NCBI RefSeq assembly: GCF_003261575.2
Contig: NZ_CP036175.1
Span: 372,001 to 436,000 of the forward strand
Length of the DNA: 64,000 bases
Direction of reading: 5' to 3'
Source: Klebsiella huaxiensis
GTDB taxonomy: Bacteria; Pseudomonadota; Gammaproteobacteria; Enterobacterales; Enterobacteriaceae
A program made the position numbers and the translations under genes. Below are positions 8,691 through 18,269 of this stretch, in pieces. How positions within the stretch are numbered: the first letter of the stretch is position 1; every line of letters begins with the position of its first letter. The notes under the pieces are model-generated. The model was not told the DNA's origin, did not search any database, and saw only the letters and a list, made by a program, of their open reading frames with translations.

Positions 8691-10672
8691 AAGCCGTAGT
8701 CTTCGCTTATCACGATATGGGTTGTGCAGGTATTCAGTCTCTGCTGGATGCCGGTTATGACATCGCCGCTATTTTTACCCATCCGGACAACCCTGGCGAA
8801 AACCATTTCTTTGGCTCCGTTGCGCGTATTGCCGCGGAGCAAGGCATTCCGGTATGGGCGCCAGAAGACGTAAACCATCCGCTGTGGATCGAACGTATCC
8901 GTGAGATAAAACCGGACGTGTTGTTCTCGTTCTATTACCGCAACCTGCTATGCGATGACATTCTGAACCTCGCACCGCAGGGGGCTTTTAACCTCCACGG
9001 TTCTCTGTTGCCGAAATACCGTGGCCGTGCGCCGCTGAACTGGGTGCTGGTGAATGGTGAAAGCGAAACCGGCGTGACGCTGCATCGTATGGTTAACCGC
9101 GCCGATGCCGGGAATATCGTGGCGCAGAAAAGCGTGGCTATTGGCGCAGATGACGCGGCGCTGGTTCTGCATCGTAAACTCTGTGCTGCGGCATCCGAAC
9201 TGCTGGGCCAGGCGCTGCCGGCGATCCGCAATGGCAAAATCGAAGAGCGCGGGCAGGATGAAAGCCAGGCAACCTGGGTGGGTCGCCGCACGCCGAAAGA
9301 TGGCCGTCTTGACTGGGAGCAATCTGCCCAAACGCTGCATAACCTCGTGCGTGCGGTCTCCGACCCGTGGCCGGGGGCGTTCGGCTATGCCGGGGCCAAC
9401 AAGTTTATCGTCTGGAAGTCCCGCGTGCGCCACGATCTAAGCGCTGCCAAAGCGGGGACGGTGATTTCCGTTGCGCCGCTGGTTGTTGCCTGTCAGGAAG
9501 GGGCGCTGGAAATCATCACCGGGCAGACCGAGCGCGGCGTTTATATGCAGGGTACGCAGCTGGCGCAGGCGCTGGGCCTGGTTGCCGGCGCGGTGCTGAG
9601 CAGCAAGCCGGTGGTAGCGATTAAGCGCCGCACCCGCGTGCTGATCCTCGGGGTGAACGGCTTTATCGGCAACCATCTGACCGAGCGCCTGTTGCAGGAC
9701 GACAATTACGAGATTTACGGCCTGGATATTGGCTCTGACGCTATCAGCCGTTTCCTCGACAATCCACGTTTCCACTTTGTGGAAGGCGATATCAGTATTC
9801 ACTCGGAGTGGATCGAGTACCACATTAAGAAGTGCGACGTCGTGCTACCGCTGGTGGCGATTGCCACGCCTATCGAATACACCCGCAACCCGCTACGCGT
9901 GTTCGAACTGGACTTCGAAGAGAACCTGAAGATTATCCGCGACTGCGTGAAATACGATAAGCGCATTATCTTCCCGTCGACGTCCGAAGTGTACGGCATG
10001 TGCACCGACAATAACTTCGATGAAGATAGTTCGAACCTGGTGGTCGGGCCGATCAACAAACAGCGCTGGATTTACTCGGTTTCCAAGCAGTTGCTGGACC
10101 GCGTGATCTGGGCTTATGGCGATAAGAACAACCTCAAGTTTACCCTGTTCCGTCCGTTCAACTGGATGGGGCCGCGTCTTGATAACCTGAACGCTGCACG
10201 CATCGGTAGCTCTCGTGCCATCACCCAACTGATCCTCAACCTGGTCGAAGGTTCGCCGATCAAGCTGATTGAGGGCGGTAAGCAGAAGCGTTGCTTCACT
10301 GATATCAGTGACGGTATCGAAGCGCTGTTCCGTATTATCGAGAACAAAGATGGCCGCTGTGACGGGCAGATTATCAACATTGGTAATCCGGATAACGAAG
10401 CGAGCATCAAAGAGCTGGCGGAAATGCTGCTGGCCTGCTTTGAGCGCCACCCGCTGCGCGACCGCTTCCCGCCGTTTGCCGGCTTCCGCGAAGTCGAAAG
10501 TAGCGATTACTACGGTAAAGGCTACCAGGACGTTGAGCACCGTAAGCCGAGCATTCGCAACGCGAAGCGCTGTCTGAACTGGGTGCCGACGGTAGAGATG
10601 GAAGAGACGGTGGAACACACCCTGGACTTCTTCCTGCGCACGGTTGAACTGGTGGACGACAACAAATCATGA
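8687..10672 (+). CDS. arnA: Bifunctional ArnA: UDP-Ara4N formyltransferase / UDP-glucuronate decarboxylase
   Basis: A 661-residue two-domain enzyme. Residues 1 to about 300 form a methionyl-tRNA formyltransferase-like domain with [18 protein letters not shown] and the catalytic Asp in NRADAGNIV. Residues about 315-661 form an SDR domain with the NAD motif [10 protein letters not shown] and the YSVSK segment with catalytic Tyr and Lys. The C-terminal domain oxidatively decarboxylates UDP-glucuronate to UDP-4-keto-arabinose before ArnB acts; the N-terminal domain formylates UDP-Ara4N after it. Both active sites look intact. The gene overlaps arnC and arnD by ATGA. Confidence 0.97.
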   Translation: MKAVVFAYHDMGCAGIQSLLDAGYDIAAIFTHPDNPGENHFFGSVARIAAEQGIPVWAPEDVNHPLWIERIREIKPDVLFSFYYRNLLCDDILNLAPQGAFNLHGSLLPKYRGRAPLNWVLVNGESETGVTLHRMVNRADAGNIVAQKSVAIGADDAALVLHRKLCAAASELLGQALPAIRNGKIEERGQDESQATWVGRRTPKDGRLDWEQSAQTLHNLVRAVSDPWPGAFGYAGANKFIVWKSRVRHDLSAAKAGTVISVAPLVVACQEGALEIITGQTERGVYMQGTQLAQALGLVAGAVLSSKPVVAIKRRTRVLILGVNGFIGNHLTERLLQDDNYEIYGLDIGSDAISRFLDNPRFHFVEGDISIHSEWIEYHIKKCDVVLPLVAIATPIEYTRNPLRVFELDFEENLKIIRDCVKYDKRIIFPSTSEVYGMCTDNNFDEDSSNLVVGPINKQRWIYSVSKQLLDRVIWAYGDKNNLKFTLFRPFNWMGPRLDNLNAARIGSSRAITQLILNLVEGSPIKLIEGGKQKRCFTDISDGIEALFRIIENKDGRCDGQIINIGNPDNEASIKELAEMLLACFERHPLRDRFPPFAGFREVESSDYYGKGYQDVEHRKPSIRNAKRCLNWVPTVEMEETVEHTLDFFLRTVELVDDNKS

Positions 10673-11571
10673 GACAGGTCGGCTTACGCATAGATGTCGA
10701 TACCTTTCGCGGTACGCGGGACGGGGTCCCGCGGCTGCTGGCTCTGCTAAGCCAGCACGGGATTCAGGCAAGCTTCTTTTTCAGCGTCGGGCCGGACAAT
10801 ATGGGGCGTCACTTATGGCGCCTGGTAAAACCGAAGTTTCTGTGGAAGATGCTGCGCTCAAAGGCCGCTTCGTTGTACGGCTGGGATATCCTGCTGGCCG
10901 GTACCGCCTGGCCGGGGCGCCGAATTGGTGCGGGTAATGAAGAGGTTATCCGCGCCGCCGCGCAGGAGCATGAAATCGGTCTGCACGCCTGGGATCACTA
11001 TAGCTGGCAGGCGTGGAGCGGTGTCTGGCCACAGGAACGCCTGACGCTGGAGGTTGAGCGCGGACTGCTGGAGCTGGAGCGGATTATCGGCCGTCCAGTG
11101 GCCTGCTCCGCCGTGGCTGGCTGGCGTGCCGATCAGCGGGTCATCAAGGCCAAAGAAGCTTTTGATTTCCTCTATAACAGCGACTGTCGCGGGACAGGCC
11201 CGTTTCTGCCGCAGCTTGGCAACGGCGCGCCGGGAACCGTGCAAATCCCGGTGACGTTACCGACCTGGGATGAAGTGGTCGGCAGCGCGGTGGATATTGC
11301 GGGTTTCAATCGCTATCTGCTGGATTGTATCCATCGCGATATGGGTACGCCGGTCTATACCATCCACGCTGAAGTTGAAGGTATTGCCTTTGCTCAACAG
11401 TTCGATGAAATGCTGACCATGGCCGCTCAGGAAGAGATTCAGTTTTGCCCGCTAAGCCAGTTGCTGCCCGCCGATTTTAGCGTGCTGCCGCGAGGCAAAG
11501 TGGTTCGTGGAGAACTGGCTGGCCGGGAAGGCTGGCTTGGACGTGAACAATTACTCAATTCGGGTGTTTGA
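10669..11571 (+). CDS. arnD: Undecaprenyl-phosphate Ara4FN deformylase ArnD
   Basis: A 300-residue carbohydrate esterase 4 (NodB-like) enzyme that removes the formyl group from undecaprenyl-phosphate-Ara4FN, making the pathway run forward. The metal and catalytic motifs are [10 protein letters not shown] at residues 6-15 and HAWDHYSW near residue 106. The start overlaps arnA by four bases. The stop TGA shares its last base with the arnT ATG. Confidence 0.95.
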   Translation: MRQVGLRIDVDTFRGTRDGVPRLLALLSQHGIQASFFFSVGPDNMGRHLWRLVKPKFLWKMLRSKAASLYGWDILLAGTAWPGRRIGAGNEEVIRAAAQEHEIGLHAWDHYSWQAWSGVWPQERLTLEVERGLLELERIIGRPVACSAVAGWRADQRVIKAKEAFDFLYNSDCRGTGPFLPQLGNGAPGTVQIPVTLPTWDEVVGSAVDIAGFNRYLLDCIHRDMGTPVYTIHAEVEGIAFAQQFDEMLTMAAQEEIQFCPLSQLLPADFSVLPRGKVVRGELAGREGWLGREQLLNSGV

Positions 11572-13226
11572 TGAAAAGCATTCGCTACGGTGCGGCTCTG
11601 GTCGCTCTTTTTGCCCTCTACTATTTACTGCCGCTCAACTTCCGCTTGCTTTGGCAGCCGGATGAAACCCGCTATGCGGAAATCAGCCGTGAGATGCTGG
11701 CGACCGGCGACTGGGTGGTGCCGCATTTCCTCGGCCTGCGCTATTTTGAAAAACCAATCGCCGGATACTGGATTAACAGCATCGGTCAGTGGCTGTTCGG
11801 CCATAATAACTTTGGCGTCCGCTTCGGGGTGGTGTTCTCCATTACCGTCACCGCCCTGCTGGTAGCCTGGCTGGCATGGCGGATTTTCCGCGATAAACGC
11901 CTGGCGATCCTGTCGCCGGTTATCTTCCTGACCGCGCTGCTGGTCTACGGTATCGGTACCTATGCGGTACTGGACCCGATGATTACCATGTGGATGGCGT
12001 TGGCGATGTGCAGCTTCTGGGGTGCGGTACAGGCCCAAAGCCACAGCGGCAAAATCGTTGGCTACGTCTTACTGGGCGTGGCCTGCGGAATGGGGGTGAT
12101 GACCAAAGGCTTTCTCGCGCTGGCGGTGCCGGTGGTCGGGGTATTGCCGTGGGTGATTGCGCGTAAGCGCTGGCGCGAAGTGCTGACCTACGGCTGGCTG
12201 GCGGTGGGCGTCTGCGTGCTGGTAGTGCTGCCGTGGGGGCTTGCCATCGCCAAACGCGAACCGGACTTCTGGCGCTACTTCTTCTGGGTTGAACATATCC
12301 AGCGTTTTGCTGAAAAAGATGCCCAGCATAAAGCGCCGTTCTGGTACTACATCCCGTTCCTGATTGCCGGGAGCCTGCCGTGGCTGGCGCTGCTACCAGG
12401 GGCGCTCAAGCGCGGCTGGACCGAACGCGATGAGTCGCGCGGGGCGCTGTATTTGCTCGGATGGGTGGCGATGCCGTTCCTGTTCTTCAGCATTGCCAAA
12501 GGTAAGCTACCAACCTACATCCTGCCGTGTTTCGCGCCGCTGTCGATTCTGATGGCTCGCTACGCGCTGGATGCCGCGAAGGCCGGTGCGAAAGCGCTGA
12601 AAATCAACGGCATGATCAACTTAGGCTTCGGTCTGATTGGCCTGGTCGCCGTGCTGGTGGTCTCGCCTTGGGGCTTTATGCACAATCCGGTGTGGAGCCA
12701 CATTGAGCTGTACAAGTGCCTGTTGGCGGCGCTGATCTTTGGCTGCTGGGCGCTAATGGGCTGGCTGGCGATGAAAGATAATGGCCGCCGCTGGACCTTA
12801 GCCGCCATTTGCCCGCTGGGACTGGCGCTGCTGGTAGGTTTTGCTATCCCGGACCGGGTTATCGACAGCAAACAGCCGCAGTTCCTGGTGGATATCGTCA
12901 GCGAGTCGCTGACGCCAAGCCGCTATGTTTTGACCAATAATGTCGGTATTGCCGGTGGGCTGTCGTGGGAGCTAAAGCGTAGCGATATCATTCTGTTCGA
13001 CAAGCAGGGCGAGCTGAAGTACGGTCTGTCCTGGCCGGATGCGCAGAGCCAGTTTGTGGATAAAGAACAGTTTGCCGATTGGCTGGCTGCGCACCGCCAG
13101 CAGGGGCCGATTTCACTGGTTCTGCTGATGGACAAAGGAGAGAGTATGGCCGACTTACCGCTACCCAAACCTGATAACTCCTACGAGCTAGGCCGGGTAG
13201 TGTTTATCCAGTACTTGCCGCAATGA
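11571..13226 (+). CDS. arnT: Lipid A Ara4N transferase ArnT
   Basis: A 551-residue GT83 (PMT-like) inner-membrane transferase with about a dozen membrane helices that moves L-Ara4N from undecaprenyl phosphate to lipid A phosphates on the periplasmic side, giving polymyxin resistance. The periplasmic loop after the first helix carries the acidic motif [16 protein letters not shown] seen across the family. Translation begins at the ATG at 11571; a TTG one codon earlier is not needed. Length is within one residue of E. coli ArnT. The stop overlaps arnE by four bases. Confidence 0.96.
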   Translation: MKSIRYGAALVALFALYYLLPLNFRLLWQPDETRYAEISREMLATGDWVVPHFLGLRYFEKPIAGYWINSIGQWLFGHNNFGVRFGVVFSITVTALLVAWLAWRIFRDKRLAILSPVIFLTALLVYGIGTYAVLDPMITMWMALAMCSFWGAVQAQSHSGKIVGYVLLGVACGMGVMTKGFLALAVPVVGVLPWVIARKRWREVLTYGWLAVGVCVLVVLPWGLAIAKREPDFWRYFFWVEHIQRFAEKDAQHKAPFWYYIPFLIAGSLPWLALLPGALKRGWTERDESRGALYLLGWVAMPFLFFSIAKGKLPTYILPCFAPLSILMARYALDAAKAGAKALKINGMINLGFGLIGLVAVLVVSPWGFMHNPVWSHIELYKCLLAALIFGCWALMGWLAMKDNGRRWTLAAICPLGLALLVGFAIPDRVIDSKQPQFLVDIVSESLTPSRYVLTNNVGIAGGLSWELKRSDIILFDKQGELKYGLSWPDAQSQFVDKEQFADWLAAHRQQGPISLVLLMDKGESMADLPLPKPDNSYELGRVVFIQYLPQ

Positions 13227-13561
13227 GCGTCTGGATCTGTCTGGTTTTCGCCAGCTTACTGAGCTGCGCCGGACAGCTGTGCCAGAAACAGGCAACCCGC
13301 CCGTCCAAATCGGGGCGGCGAGGGCACCACATCCTTGGCTGGCTGGGGTTAGCATTACTCTCCCTGGGCTGCAGCATGCTGTTGTGGCTTAGCGTACTGC
13401 AGTCTATCCCGGTCAGCATTGCCTACCCGATGCTGAGCCTGAACTTTGTCTGGGTAACCCTTGCGGCGTGGGGGATCTGGCGCGAGCCGGTGGCGCGCCG
13501 CCACTGGGTTGGCGTAGGGCTGATCGTCGTCGGGATCGTTATTCTGGGGAGCCGCATCTGA
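13223..13561 (+). CDS. arnE: Undecaprenyl-phosphate-Ara4N flippase subunit ArnE
   Basis: A 112-residue SMR/EamA-type membrane protein with four predicted helices (about residues 2-14, 36-58, 60-80 and 88-109). With ArnF it is proposed to flip undecaprenyl-phosphate-L-Ara4N to the periplasmic face for ArnT. The motif [18 protein letters not shown] is typical of the SMR fold. It overlaps arnT (ATGA) and shares one base with arnF (TGATG), which favours equimolar production of the two subunits. Confidence 0.94.
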   Translation: MSVWICLVFASLLSCAGQLCQKQATRPSKSGRRGHHILGWLGLALLSLGCSMLLWLSVLQSIPVSIAYPMLSLNFVWVTLAAWGIWREPVARRHWVGVGLIVVGIVILGSRI

Positions 13562-13944
13562 TGGGCTTAATCTGGGCATTATTCAGCGTCGGACTGGTCA
13601 GCGGCGCGCAGCTGTTGCTGCGTAGCGCCATGGTTGAACTGCCGCCGCTGACGGATTTACTCACCTTTCTCAACCATCTGCTGCATCTTCGGGCGGGGAC
13701 CTTCGGCCTGGTGTTTGGCCTGCTCGGCTATCTGTTGTCGATGGTCTGCTGGTACTTCGCCCTGCACCAATTACCGCTGGCGAAGGCCTACGCGCTACTC
13801 AGTCTGAGCTACATTCTGGTGTGGGCCGCCGCCATCTGGCTCCCCGGCTGGTATGAGCCTTTCCACTGGCAATCGTTATTGGGCGTGCTGCTGATTGTCG
13901 CCGGGGTGCTGACTATCTTCTGGCCGGTGAAGCACCGGGGCTGA
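13561..13944 (+). CDS. arnF: Undecaprenyl-phosphate-Ara4N flippase subunit ArnF
   Basis: A 127-residue partner of ArnE with four membrane helices and the SMR motif LPLAKAYALLSLSYILVW. An in-frame ATG exists at 13468, but that extension is arginine-rich and lies wholly inside arnE. The ATG at 13561, overlapping the arnE stop, gives the family length. This is the last gene of the arn operon, followed by a BIME at 13964. Confidence 0.94.
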   Translation: MGLIWALFSVGLVSGAQLLLRSAMVELPPLTDLLTFLNHLLHLRAGTFGLVFGLLGYLLSMVCWYFALHQLPLAKAYALLSLSYILVWAAAIWLPGWYEPFHWQSLLGVLLIVAGVLTIFWPVKHRG

Positions 13945-13963
13945 TGCATCGACGCTGCTTCGT

Positions 13964-14054
13964 CCCGGTGGCGCTGCGGCTTCCCGGGCTACGGGTTCAC
14001 AACCGTCTGCGGGCCGGTAGCCCGGACAAGGCGCGTGAAGCGCCGCCTTCGGGA
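13964..14054. repeat. BIME (paired REP units) between arnF and the ape cluster
   Basis: Two inverted REP-like units: CCCGGTGGCGCTGCGGC ... CCCGGGCTAC (13964-13991) and GTAGCCCGGACAAGGCGCG ... CGCCGCCTTCGGG (about 14018-14053). It sits between the convergent ends of the arn operon and the APE cluster, where it can form strong hairpins in both transcripts. No separate intrinsic terminator with a T-run is visible, so the BIME may end or protect both messages. Confidence 0.82.
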
Positions 14055-14086
14055 AATGGGCCGGCGCTATTCCCAAAAGCTATCCC

Positions 14087-15316
14087 TCAGGGCCAGCGCT
14101 TGATCACCAGCGAGGTGTTGATGCCGCCAAAAGCAAAATTGTTGCTTTGCAGGAACTCGCAATCAATCTTGAGGGCTTCACCCATGATGTAATCCAGTGC
14201 GCCGCAGTTAGCATCCGGCCGGTTTAAATTGAGCGTCGGGGCAAACCATCCCTCGCGCATCATTTGCAAACTCATCCAGGCTTCCAGCGCCCCGCAGGCA
14301 CCCAGCGTATGGCCAAAATAACTTTTCAGTGACGAGATCGGCACGTTGTCGCCATAAATCGCTGCCGTTGCCAGGCTTTCCGCAATATCACCGCGGTCGG
14401 TAGCCGTGCCATGAGCCGAAATATAGCCGATATCCCGCGCGTTTAAGCCCGCCATTTTCAGCGACTGCTCCATACAAATCTGCATCGTCTCGCGCTGCGG
14501 CTGGGTGATATGCGCCGCATCGCAGTTGGTGGCAAAACCGATAATCTCGCCGTAAATGGTCGCGCCGCGCGCTTTGGCGTGCTCAAGTTCTTCCAGAATC
14601 AACGTGCCTGCGCCTTCGCCTATTACCAGCCCGTCGCGATGTTCATCAAACGGTGAGGGCGTGGTTTTCGGTTCGTCGTTACGCTGGCTGGTGGCGAACA
14701 GGGTATCAAACACCGCCGCTTCCGACGGACACAACTCTTCCGCGCCGCCAGCGACCATCACCGTTTGGTAGCCGTGACGAATCGCTTCCCATGCGTAGCC
14801 AATCGCCTGGCTGCCGGAGGTGCAGGCGCTGGAGGTAGGGATAACGCGACCGCGCAGGCCGAAAAACAGCCCGGTGTTGACGGCGGTGGTGTGTGGCATC
14901 ATCTGCACGTAGGTGGTGCCGGTAATATTATTGGTGTGCTTTTCGGTCAACATGGTAGCGAATTCGCTCACCGGACCGGTGCTGCCGGTTGACGAGCCGT
15001 AGGCGATGCCGGTTTCACCATTGGTCAGCACCGCATCGCCAATCAGCCCGGCCTGCTCCAGCGCCAGTTCGGTCGCGCGGGTGGACATCAGCGATACGCG
15101 ACCCATAGAGCGAATACGCTTGCGGGTATAGTGCTCCGGTGGGGTGAAATCATCCACCGGCGCGCCCAGCAGCGTGTGCAGCCCGTCATAAACCTGCCAT
15201 TCCGGCATTTTGCGCACTGCGTTTTCATAGGCCTGCAGCCGGGCGGAAACGGCCTGCCAGCTTTCGCCAAAGGCGGTAACGCCGCCCATCCCTGTGATCA
15301 CGACGCGACGTGTCAT
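14087..15316 (-). CDS. apeR: APE beta-ketoacyl-ACP synthase (ApeR-like)
   Basis: A 409-residue FabF-type ketosynthase with a complete triad: Cys165 in SSACTSGSQ, His302 in SAHGTATD and His336 in YFGHTLGA. In the aryl polyene pathway, ketosynthases condense an aryl starter and malonyl units on the cluster's acyl carrier proteins. ApeR is the separate, self-sufficient ketosynthase, as opposed to the ApeO/ApeC pair. It is the last gene of the cluster, overlapping apeQ by ATGA and ending against a BIME. It is clearly distinct from housekeeping FabF/FabB because it belongs to an 18-gene pathway. Gene letters follow the Xenorhabdus/E. coli APE naming as I recall it. Confidence 0.88.
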   Translation of the reverse strand: MTRRVVITGMGGVTAFGESWQAVSARLQAYENAVRKMPEWQVYDGLHTLLGAPVDDFTPPEHYTRKRIRSMGRVSLMSTRATELALEQAGLIGDAVLTNGETGIAYGSSTGSTGPVSEFATMLTEKHTNNITGTTYVQMMPHTTAVNTGLFFGLRGRVIPTSSACTSGSQAIGYAWEAIRHGYQTVMVAGGAEELCPSEAAVFDTLFATSQRNDEPKTTPSPFDEHRDGLVIGEGAGTLILEELEHAKARGATIYGEIIGFATNCDAAHITQPQRETMQICMEQSLKMAGLNARDIGYISAHGTATDRGDIAESLATAAIYGDNVPISSLKSYFGHTLGACGALEAWMSLQMMREGWFAPTLNLNRPDANCGALDYIMGEALKIDCEFLQSNNFAFGGINTSLVIKRWP

Positions 15317-16044
15317 AACATCCCTCCATTGATAGAAATCACCTGACGGGTGACGTAACCCGCGATATCCGACATTAAATAGCTGGCAAGCCCGGCCACT
15401 TCATCGGCCTGGCCCATCCGTTTCATCGGGATCATCGACATGGCTTCTTTCAGCGCGGCCTCTTCCATTTCGATCATCCCGGTATCAATCAGCCCCGGCG
15501 CGATGCAGTTGACGGTAATTTTGCGTTTTGCCAGCTCAATCGCCAGCGCTTTGGTGGCTCCAATAATCCCCGCCTTGGCGGCGCTGTAGTTGACCTGGCC
15601 GCGATTGCCCATCACCCCGGAAACCGACGATAAGGTAATGATGCGCCCACCCTGACGAGCGCTAATCATCGGCATCATGCACGGCTGGATAACGTTATAG
15701 AAGCTGTCGAGGTTGGTGTGGATCACCGCATCCCAGTCGTTATCGCTGAGCGCCGGGAAGGCGGCATCGCGGGTAATTCCTGCGTTGCTAACGATGCCGT
15801 ACCAGGCACCGTGCGCGTCGTTATCTTGCTCCAGCACTTCTCGACACTGCTCGCGGTTGGCGACGTCAAAGGCCAGCAGACGCCCAGAGCCTCCAGCAGC
15901 GAGGATTGCATCCAACGTCTCCTGGGCACCTTGTGCATCGCGATGATAGTGGACGCCGACCACAAAGCCGTCCGCCGCCAGCTGGCGGGCGATGGCGCGA
16001 CCAATGCCCTTGCTGGCGCCGGTAACCAAAACTGAACGACTCAT
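15313..16044 (-). CDS. apeQ: APE 3-ketoacyl-ACP reductase (FabG-like SDR)
   Basis: A 243-residue short-chain dehydrogenase. The NADPH-binding motif TGASKGIG lies at 8-15, NAG at 87-89, and the catalytic Ser140, Tyr153 and Lys157 in LSSVSG ... YSAAK are all present. It reduces the beta-keto group after each condensation, ahead of the ApeI/ApeP dehydratases; no enoyl reductase is encoded, which is what leaves conjugated double bonds. It overlaps both neighbours by four bases. Confidence 0.9.
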   Translation of the reverse strand: MSRSVLVTGASKGIGRAIARQLAADGFVVGVHYHRDAQGAQETLDAILAAGGSGRLLAFDVANREQCREVLEQDNDAHGAWYGIVSNAGITRDAAFPALSDNDWDAVIHTNLDSFYNVIQPCMMPMISARQGGRIITLSSVSGVMGNRGQVNYSAAKAGIIGATKALAIELAKRKITVNCIAPGLIDTGMIEMEEAALKEAMSMIPMKRMGQADEVAGLASYLMSDIAGYVTRQVISINGGML

Positions 16045-16517
16045 GCGGACGCTCCTTGTTGAAATAGGGTGTTAAGTTCTTCCGCTGTCGGCTGGAAGGT
16101 GTTGACGCGACCGCTTGCCAGCATCTCCTCACCGGCCTGAATAGCGCATTCAAAGCTGCCAAAACGTGCATCTTGCATCAGTAGCGTGACGCTAATATCC
16201 AGCGTCAGGCCACCTGGCAATATTCCCGCCGCACAGACTAATTCACGTGCCCCGAGCACCATGCCTAGCGAGATACTGGCCTGACCCGCCTGATGACGGT
16301 GCCAGCCGGACCAGACGCCAACGGTCTGCGCCATCAGCTCCAGGGCGAACCAGCCGGGCAGATTGCCTGCTGTATCAAGAAACGGGGCCAGCACGCCGTT
16401 AGGCGATATCGTGACGCGGCAGGTAGCGGAGTCGTCCGTCACGCTAACCACTTCTTCAAGCAGCAGCATTGGCGCATCGTGAGGCAGATAGTCTCCGGGC
16501 GCTAAATAGTGGCTCAT
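16041..16517 (-). CDS. apeP: APE 3-hydroxyacyl-ACP dehydratase (ApeP-like)
   Basis: A 158-residue hot-dog protein of the FabA/FabZ group. YLPHDAPMLLLEEV at residues 10-23 matches the FabZ active-site histidine segment, and GWFALELMAQTVG places the catalytic acid near residue 60. It removes water from the 3-hydroxyacyl-ACP to give the trans double bond. Two dehydratase genes (this one and apeI) are usual for APE clusters. It overlaps apeO and apeQ by ATGA. Confidence 0.85.
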   Translation of the reverse strand: MSHYLAPGDYLPHDAPMLLLEEVVSVTDDSATCRVTISPNGVLAPFLDTAGNLPGWFALELMAQTVGVWSGWHRHQAGQASISLGMVLGARELVCAAGILPGGLTLDISVTLLMQDARFGSFECAIQAGEEMLASGRVNTFQPTAEELNTLFQQGASA

Positions 16518-17692
16518 GGCATTCTCCCGAGCAGGATACTGGCGTTATTGCCGCCAAAGGCAAACGAGTTTGACAGGATGACCGGGCGCGCCAGCGGCTG
16601 CGGGCACTCGATGATCCCGCAGGCAGGCAGCGTTTCATCGCGCGGCGACTGGCTGAAATCCTGCGGCGGCAGCGGCAGGTCTCGTTGCAAAATCAGCATA
16701 CTGATGGCGGCTTCGGTGATCCCTGCCGCACCCAGCGTGTGTCCGGTCAGGTGCTTGGTAGAGCTGCATGGTACGCGCTCGCCAAACAGCTCGTTTACCA
16801 CGTTGGACTCAATTTTGTCGTTCAGCGGCGTGGCGGTACCGTGCATATTGATATAGCCCACCTGCTCCGGCGTTAGCCCTGCGTCGTTAAGCGCCTGACG
16901 AATGGCGCGAATCGCCCCTTCGCCCTGCGGATGCGGGGCCGAAATATGGTACGCGTCGCTGGATTCGCCAACGCCCAGCAGCGCAATCGGCTGCGGTTCG
17001 CGGGTCAGCAGCATCAGTGCCGCGCCTTCGCCGATGGTAATCCCGCAGCGGTCGCGACCAAACGGCTGACAGAGCGTCGGCGAGAGTGACTCCAGACTAT
17101 GGAAACCGTTGATTGGCATCCGGCTTAGCGTGTCCGCCCCGCCGACAATCGCCACATCCGCCAGCCCGGATTCAACCAGGCGACGTCCGCTCATGATCGC
17201 GCGGGCGCTGGATGAGCAGGCGGTAGAGAGCGTAAACGCCGGGCCGTCTAATGCCAGCCAGTGGCTGAGAAAGCGCGACGGGTCGCCCAACTCCTGCTGC
17301 GGGTACTGCCAGGCGCTGCTCGCTTTGCCGTTGAGCGTGAGATCAACATGCACGTCGCCTTCGTCCAGCCCGGAGGTGCTGGTGCCGAGCACCACGGCAA
17401 CGCGGTCGCGACCAAACTGCGCAATGGCGTCATCTACCTGCGGCTGGATTTGCGCGAGCGCAGCCAGCAGTAGCTGATTATTGCGCGAACGATGGGCGCT
17501 AAACTCATCAGGAATCGTCGGCAGTTCACCGTCGACGCCGGCTAAAACTGCGTGTGGATGGCCCTGAAGCCAGCCGGTGCGCGGGCGCATACCGGGAGCC
17601 ACGCCGCGCGTCAGATTGGCGGCTATTTCATCGGCGTGGTTGCCCAGCGCGTTAATCAAGCCAACCGCAGAAATGTAGATCATCTCAGTCAT
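16514..17692 (-). CDS. apeO: APE beta-ketoacyl-ACP synthase (ApeO-like)
   Basis: A 392-residue ketosynthase with Cys159 in STACSSSAR, His284 in NMHGTAT and His318 in TGHTLGA, so catalytically complete. In the described Xenorhabdus system ApeO works with the cysteine-less ApeC as a ketosynthase/chain-length-factor pair for polyene elongation. It starts eight bases inside the end of apeN. Both this protein and ApeR are FabF-like, but their N-termini and the regions around the active cysteine differ, so they are not recent duplicates. Confidence 0.88.
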   Translation of the reverse strand: MTEMIYISAVGLINALGNHADEIAANLTRGVAPGMRPRTGWLQGHPHAVLAGVDGELPTIPDEFSAHRSRNNQLLLAALAQIQPQVDDAIAQFGRDRVAVVLGTSTSGLDEGDVHVDLTLNGKASSAWQYPQQELGDPSRFLSHWLALDGPAFTLSTACSSSARAIMSGRRLVESGLADVAIVGGADTLSRMPINGFHSLESLSPTLCQPFGRDRCGITIGEGAALMLLTREPQPIALLGVGESSDAYHISAPHPQGEGAIRAIRQALNDAGLTPEQVGYINMHGTATPLNDKIESNVVNELFGERVPCSSTKHLTGHTLGAAGITEAAISMLILQRDLPLPPQDFSQSPRDETLPACGIIECPQPLARPVILSNSFAFGGNNASILLGRMP

Positions 17693-18269
17693 CCAGGTAT
17701 TGAATGGTGATGTGGTATTTAAACACGTGCTGTTCGATGCTGATGGGCTCGCGCTTGCCTTTGCGGTTCAGGTAGGTGATTTCGGTGACCAGCTTGCCGC
17801 GGGCGTTGCGCAGTTCGCGCTTGTCGCCGATATCGGTGAGCGTCCAGCCCTTCGGCAGCTGTGGCTGCCAGGCGCTAATCGGCCAGTGGCTGAGCATCAC
17901 GTCGGCCAGCACCTGGCTGGCTGGCGGCAACTGCGGCACCACGATTGATTGTTCGGCATGCAGCCCTTTTTCATCGTAAGTGACGAGGAACAGGCGGATA
18001 CCGACAGAGGAGAGGCCTGCCAGGGTGAGTTTTTTATCATCGGCGTTAAGCATCACCAGCAGCGACTGGGTTTTGCCGTTAAAACTGCCGGTGAGGAGCT
18101 GCTGGGAGCTGACCGCCGGAGAGATCCCCGGCGCGGGTAGCGTCACGCGTGCGCCTGGCTCCAGCCACGCCTGTGGTCGGCCTTCTTGTTCGGGCTGTGA
18201 GTGGCTGCAACCGGCCAGCATCAGCGTGGCGACCAAGGCAGCGGCGCGCCAGAATGTCTGTTTAATCAT
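17685..18269 (-). CDS. apeN: APE cluster lipoprotein, DUF3261 type (ApeN-like)
   Basis: A 194-residue predicted lipoprotein: hydrophobic signal and lipobox LAGC (cysteine near residue 21), then SHSQPEQEG and a beta-rich domain. The family is known as DUF3261 and always accompanies APE-type clusters. With the LolA-like ApeL and the MMPL protein ApeM it probably moves or anchors the finished aryl polyene lipid in the outer membrane. That role is inferred from company, not from a catalytic motif. Confidence 0.8.
   Translation of the reverse strand: MIKQTFWRAAALVATLMLAGCSHSQPEQEGRPQAWLEPGARVTLPAPGISPAVSSQQLLTGSFNGKTQSLLVMLNADDKKLTLAGLSSVGIRLFLVTYDEKGLHAEQSIVVPQLPPASQVLADVMLSHWPISAWQPQLPKGWTLTDIGDKRELRNARGKLVTEITYLNRKGKREPISIEQHVFKYHITIQYLDD

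Noticed and set aside
14087..17692. Ketosynthase, ketoreductase and dehydratase genes as a second housekeeping fatty acid synthase
   Set aside because: No enoyl reductase, malonyl transferase or fabH is present, and the genes sit in the conserved APE order with exporter and ligase.
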